Under the pieces are notes generated by a model, which worked only from the letters and a program-made list of their open reading frames with translations, searched no databases and was not told the DNA's origin. From DAISKN01 sp964553925 (lineage in GTDB: Bacteria > Acidobacteriota > Vicinamibacteria > Marinacidobacterales > SMYC01), in assembly GCA_964553925.1 (NCBI GenBank), contig CAZKNR010000539.1, positions 1-64,000 of the forward strand: a DNA stretch of 64,000 bases, read 5' to 3'. The translations under genes and the position numbers were made by a program. The stretch's first letter is position 1; each line of letters starts with the position of its first letter. Below are positions 60,906-64,000 of this stretch, piece after piece.

Positions 60906-61718
60906 ATGCTGGTCCGCTGGTTCTCGTTGACGCTAACGGTGATTGCGGTTTCTCTGGGATGCTCTGACAGCAACACTCCCGAAACGGAGCCCGGAAGCGC
61001 AGGCCCGAGTCGGGGCGCTTCAACGGGCCCCACGGCGGAATCCCTTGGCGAGGACGCCGGCGCCGGCGTCACCATCGACGTGCATGAGCGTCAAGACGAG
61101 GAGATCGAGGACAAGAACGCTGCGATTCTAGCGAGGCTGCGAGAAGAGGAGATCGCGAGGAACGCAGAAGCGATCTCAACTGAAGTGGTCGCGACCTCCG
61201 GACAAGACACGGCGCCTCCCGCTGCCGTAGCGGTCGAGGCGCTTTCGCCCACGGACAAGATCCCGGAGAAGGCCTCTCGGTCCAGTATGGAAGAGTTCAG
61301 AGATCGCGTTGCCGAGTTCGAGCCGCGGATTGGAGAGATTTCTAAGACAGCGGACGTGCTTGATGACAACTACCGACGATACCTCGATGCGTGCTACCAG
61401 AAGTCTACAACTGGTTCTTACTCCGGACGCGCGAGCGGCTACTCGTACGGCGCTGCCGCAGGTCGGGATTGGTTCGCCGTTTACGGCGCCCAAACCGACT
61501 TGGCATATGGAGGGACCTATAGCGGAAGTACCTCCATAAACAATGAAACGACACCTTACTGTAGGGAACTGTGGAGCGACATCCTTGATGGGAGCCGAGA
61601 AATCAACCAAGCCATGAAGGAACTGCAGCAAGACGCGAGACGCAAAGGAGTGCTCCCTGGCCACATGCGCGATCTGAGGAGAAAGTACCGATTGGATTGG
61701 GAAGGTTGGACTAGATAG
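60906..61718 (+). CDS. Hypothetical lipoprotein with coiled coil
   Basis: 270 residues from the ATG at 60906 behind GGGAAGGGAGAAAG. Lipobox SLGC (about residues 16-19), then a Ser/Thr/Glu-rich linker and a helical region (RQDEEIEDKNAAILARLREEEIARNAEAIS broken into its charged blocks), then a Gly/Tyr/Ser-rich stretch (TGSYSGRASGYSYGAAAGRDW) with cysteines at about 167 and 219. Predicted outside the cytoplasm. No family. Confidence 0.7.
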   Translation: MLVRWFSLTLTVIAVSLGCSDSNTPETEPGSAGPSRGASTGPTAESLGEDAGAGVTIDVHERQDEEIEDKNAAILARLREEEIARNAEAISTEVVATSGQDTAPPAAVAVEALSPTDKIPEKASRSSMEEFRDRVAEFEPRIGEISKTADVLDDNYRRYLDACYQKSTTGSYSGRASGYSYGAAAGRDWFAVYGAQTDLAYGGTYSGSTSINNETTPYCRELWSDILDGSREINQAMKELQQDARRKGVLPGHMRDLRRKYRLDWEGWTR

Positions 61719-61837
61719 ATAGGTCCAGGTCACCTCCTCTGAACATCTAGCACCAATCCGCTCACCTGTTGCAACGGTGGAAATCCTGGTTGAGCTTTTC
61801 AGGGACGCAGAGACCTCTGAAGCGAGAAGGAGGAATC

Positions 61838-62036
61838 ATGACACGCGAGCAAAAGGAAATTTCCCCAAACTTAGGCATTCGGAAAGAGAACCGGCGACAC
61901 CTTCATCGTCGGCGCACCCAATGAAGTTTTTGTTGATGAAGATGACGGCGGAAGACCACTGATCAAAATCCGTCGCGATGACATCCGAAGCTTGATTGAT
62001 TACCTGCAGAAGATGCTTCTCGCGCCGGACGAATAG
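61838..62036 (+). pseudogene. Small frameshifted gene
   Basis: ATG at 61838 behind GAAGGAGG, a perfect site, gives MTREQKEISPNLGIRKEN. A +1 shift at about 61879-61895 is needed to continue as TGDTFIVGAPNEVFVDEDDGG, LIKIRRDDIRSLIDYLQKML, ending at 62036. Start and stop differ in phase by one base. The intact protein would be about 65 residues, of unknown function. Confidence 0.6.
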
Positions 62037-62133
62037 CGGTGGCTCTTGAAGAACGTGGGCCCTGAACGGGCGAGGACTTGGGTACTGTAACTCACGGCGG
62101 TGACGATGCTGGCCGTGGAATGGGAGAACGGCA

Positions 62134-62766
62134 ATGAAATACGGAGTAGAACTTCTGCCTCAGGTCGTCTCGCTCCTCGGGATCTTGGCGGTTCCCATCG
62201 TTTCGCGTACCTCCGCATCAAGCACGCCGTGTGACTCCTCGTTGAGTACCGTCGCGGCGCGTCGAAGACCTCTTCGAGACGAGAGAAGCTCTTCTTGGCG
62301 ACCCTAGGGCTCGGGATTCTCTCTCCTTGCTGGTGCTTTTGGCCTATGGGTGGTTCTTTGAGGCTCAGTGGGTCGAGCGCGTCGACGTGGTCATCGTCGC
62401 CGGGCGGTGCCGAAGGCGCGGCTCGTCGAGACCGCGAACGCGGCCCGGACGGGGCTCGAGGCTTTCGTTGCGAAGCTCGACCGAAGAGCGGCGGAGCTCG
62501 GGTATCTTCGAACACGAAGCACCGCTCCACTCGAGCATTGGCTGAAAGTGCCCGTCACCGACGTCCAGAGGGAGGCGGGCTTCCGTGTACTGGAGAGGTT
62601 CTATCGCGCCCGGTTCGGCGGCGTTGCCGTGACGCGGGAGGAAGCCGACCGCCTAGGGCTCGCTCTCGTCGCCTTGTCCCGGGGCCAGTCGAAAAGACCC
62701 CCCGCACCGTCCCGCGAAGCCGAGGACCTTGCAGCAGTGAGCGCAACCAAGCAGCCTCCGTCGTAG
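62134..62766 (+). pseudogene. Multiply frameshifted membrane-protein gene
   Basis: The sequence reads MKYGVELLPQVVSLLGILAVPIVS, then in another phase FAYLRIKHAV and VEYRR, a third phase LSLLVLLAYGWFFEAQWVERVD, and a fourth VPKARLVETANAARTGLEAFVAKL, PLEHWLKVPVTDVQREAGFRVLERFYRARFGGVAVTREEADRLG. The last part resembles DUF4129 domains of transglutaminase-like proteins. At least three phase changes. Clearly a relic. Confidence 0.65.
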
Positions 62767-62972
62767 CCGCCGGCTCGCGCGCCCGTCAGGCAGGAGCGCG
62801 AGCGTTTCGGCAGAGGAAGATCTCATAGAGGATGGCGAGCCGGAAGACAACTTCGCTGATGGTGCGACAAGAGAACACATCATCGACCGTCGGTTTTTTT
62901 CGATGGACCTCCTTTTCTTGGTGGCAAGAAGGAGCCAGCGTACCCGCGTCTCGGGAACTTGAGGAGGCCTCA

Positions 62973-64000
62973 ATGCGAGCCCAGATGATCGATATCATGA
63001 CCGTGGTTGCCTATGCCGTTTTTGGCGTCGCCTTTCTGGATGTGTTCGTGCTCGGTCCGTTCGGTGCCCGGTTGCTGCCTTTCGACTACCAAACGGCCCG
63101 CACACTCACCGTGGTCGGGGGCTTTTGTGCCGGAGTTGCGGCAATTGCCGTCCTGCGGCGCCGCAGTGGATCCATTCCCGGCTTCCTGAGCACCAAGGTT
63201 CCCTTTCACATTGTCGTGGTGCTGCTATTGGCACCCGTGGCCTTGGCCAGCATGGTCGGTTATCTCGGCTCGCTCTCCTGGTTTCTCGATCTCTTCGCTC
63301 ACTTTCGGCTGCAATACACCGCAGTGCTCGGCCTCGGAGTAGCCATTTTGCTGCTGCTCCGAAAGCCGAAGTGGGCGCTCCTGGTGGGCCTTTTCCTGCT
63401 GCCCAATCTCGCGGCGCTGGTCCCGTATGTCTCTCCGTGGCCTCGGGCAACGGCCTCGGGAAATGGTCCCTCCGTTCGCCTCGCTCTCGCGAATGTGAAC
63501 ACCATGAACCGGAACCATGACGCCTTAAAGGCCTTTCTCTTCGACATCGATGCCGATGTGATCGTTCTCGAGGAGATCGACCCGGTCTGGCTCGAGGCAA
63601 TGACCGAGCTCGATTCGCGCTATCCACACTCGGTGAAGGTCCCGCTCCGAAGCAATTTTGGCATCGGTCTCTGGAGCCTACACCCGCTTCGTTCCTCTCA
63701 AACCGTCGCGTTCGACCTCCCGGGCGTTCCCTCGCTCGTGGCGACGGTAGACGTCGAGGGAAAACCGCTCCGCGTTTTGGCGACGCATCCGCTTCCTCCG
63801 CGAGATGCCAGGAATACAGACTTTCGGGACAAGCAGCTCGCGGGTATTGCGGCAATTGCCGGTGAGGGCAGTCCTTACTCAGTCGTTCTCGGGGATCTCA
63901 ACACAACGCCGTGGGGCCGCGCCTTCCAAAAAATGCTCGCGGGGTCGGGTCTCAGAGATTCGGCGCTCGGGATGGGACTTCAATGGAGCTGGCCCGTCGG
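62973..64000 (+). CDS. Membrane-anchored EEP-family protein (C-terminus outside window)
   Basis: At least 342 residues, truncated by the window. Good ribosome binding site (TTGAGGAGGCCTCA then ATG). Three or four N-terminal membrane helices (about 10-30, 38-58, 68-88, 110-135) followed by an EEP domain starting near 165 (VRLALANVNTMN, VIVLEEIDPVWLEAM, LGDLNTTPWG). Similar architecture to the protein at 58973-59911, though not a recent duplicate. Substrate unknown. Confidence 0.85.
   Translation, partial: MRAQMIDIMTVVAYAVFGVAFLDVFVLGPFGARLLPFDYQTARTLTVVGGFCAGVAAIAVLRRRSGSIPGFLSTKVPFHIVVVLLLAPVALASMVGYLGSLSWFLDLFAHFRLQYTAVLGLGVAILLLLRKPKWALLVGLFLLPNLAALVPYVSPWPRATASGNGPSVRLALANVNTMNRNHDALKAFLFDIDADVIVLEEIDPVWLEAMTELDSRYPHSVKVPLRSNFGIGLWSLHPLRSSQTVAFDLPGVPSLVATVDVEGKPLRVLATHPLPPRDARNTDFRDKQLAGIAAIAGEGSPYSVVLGDLNTTPWGRAFQKMLAGSGLRDSALGMGLQWSWPV

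Noticed and set aside
1..64000. CRISPR array or origin of replication
   Set aside because: No spaced direct repeats of the CRISPR kind, and no DnaA-box cluster, dnaA or AT-rich origin region were seen.

Overview
The window looks like chromosomal DNA of a high-GC Gram-negative bacterium. I infer an acidobacterium or a close relative, with moderate confidence. The reasons are several DUF4388/PATAN-type proteins, a SWIM-SNF2 helicase, a type IV pilus-like ATPase with an MshEN region, a class A RNase P RNA, a full-length P-protein and many lipoproteins and outer-membrane proteins. Genes are tightly packed in short operons. Stop/start overlaps of the GTGA, TTGA and TGATG kind are frequent, and GTG, TTG and probably one CTG start are used.

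Layout. 0-5.8 kb: minus-strand operon (secreted BNR-repeat protein, TlpA-like and DsbA-like thioredoxin-fold proteins, creatininase-family protein, SNF2 helicase cut by the window edge). 6.4-8.7 kb: integron-type cassettes with one complete attC site and two half sites, but no integrase (a CALIN-like array). 8.7-14.4 kb: MreB-like protein and the glycine cleavage operon gcvT-gcvH-gcvP. 14.5-26 kb: envelope and surface-motility functions (a PilB-like protein with ruined ATPase motifs, SpoVG, a pseudopilin, a ComEA-like protein, two DUF4388 fusion proteins, an M23 peptidase, a sugar-nucleotide epimerase, outer-membrane proteins). 27-31.4 kb: rnpB, an NtrC-type regulator, then an accessory patch with small toxin-antitoxin-like pairs, a fragment copied from a sigma-54 activator, and a 54-nt tRNA-Ser remnant that begins exactly at the anticodon loop. 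31.4-49 kb: housekeeping (polyprenyl synthase, YajQ, TatD, sulfatase-like protein, LarC, RadC, Sir2, GlgC, NYN nuclease, GreB, SelB and others). 49-52.1 kb: a metal-handling module. 52-56.8 kb: ApaH, Ppx/GppA, RNase R and tRNA-Leu. 56.8-64 kb: a decaying accessory region downstream of the tRNA with a broken BrnT/BrnA-like pair, several pseudogenes and three endonuclease/exonuclease/phosphatase (EEP) homologues.

The most interesting system is at 50.4-52.1 kb. A CsoR-family repressor, a methionine-rich outer-membrane protein and a secreted heavy-metal-associated (HMA) domain protein form an operon. The HMA gene carries an in-frame UGA exactly where the first cysteine of the metal-binding CxxC should be, giving UxxC. 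A hairpin of the bacterial SECIS type follows the UGA, with a GU in its apical loop 18-22 nt downstream. The same window encodes SelB, the elongation factor needed to decode such a UGA. I therefore predict a selenocysteine-containing metal chaperone. It converges on a CopZ-type iron-sulfur/zinc domain protein, so the two halves of a CopZ-like chaperone lie tail to tail, 8 bp apart. The repressor has Tyr where Cu(I)-sensing CsoR has its His ligand.
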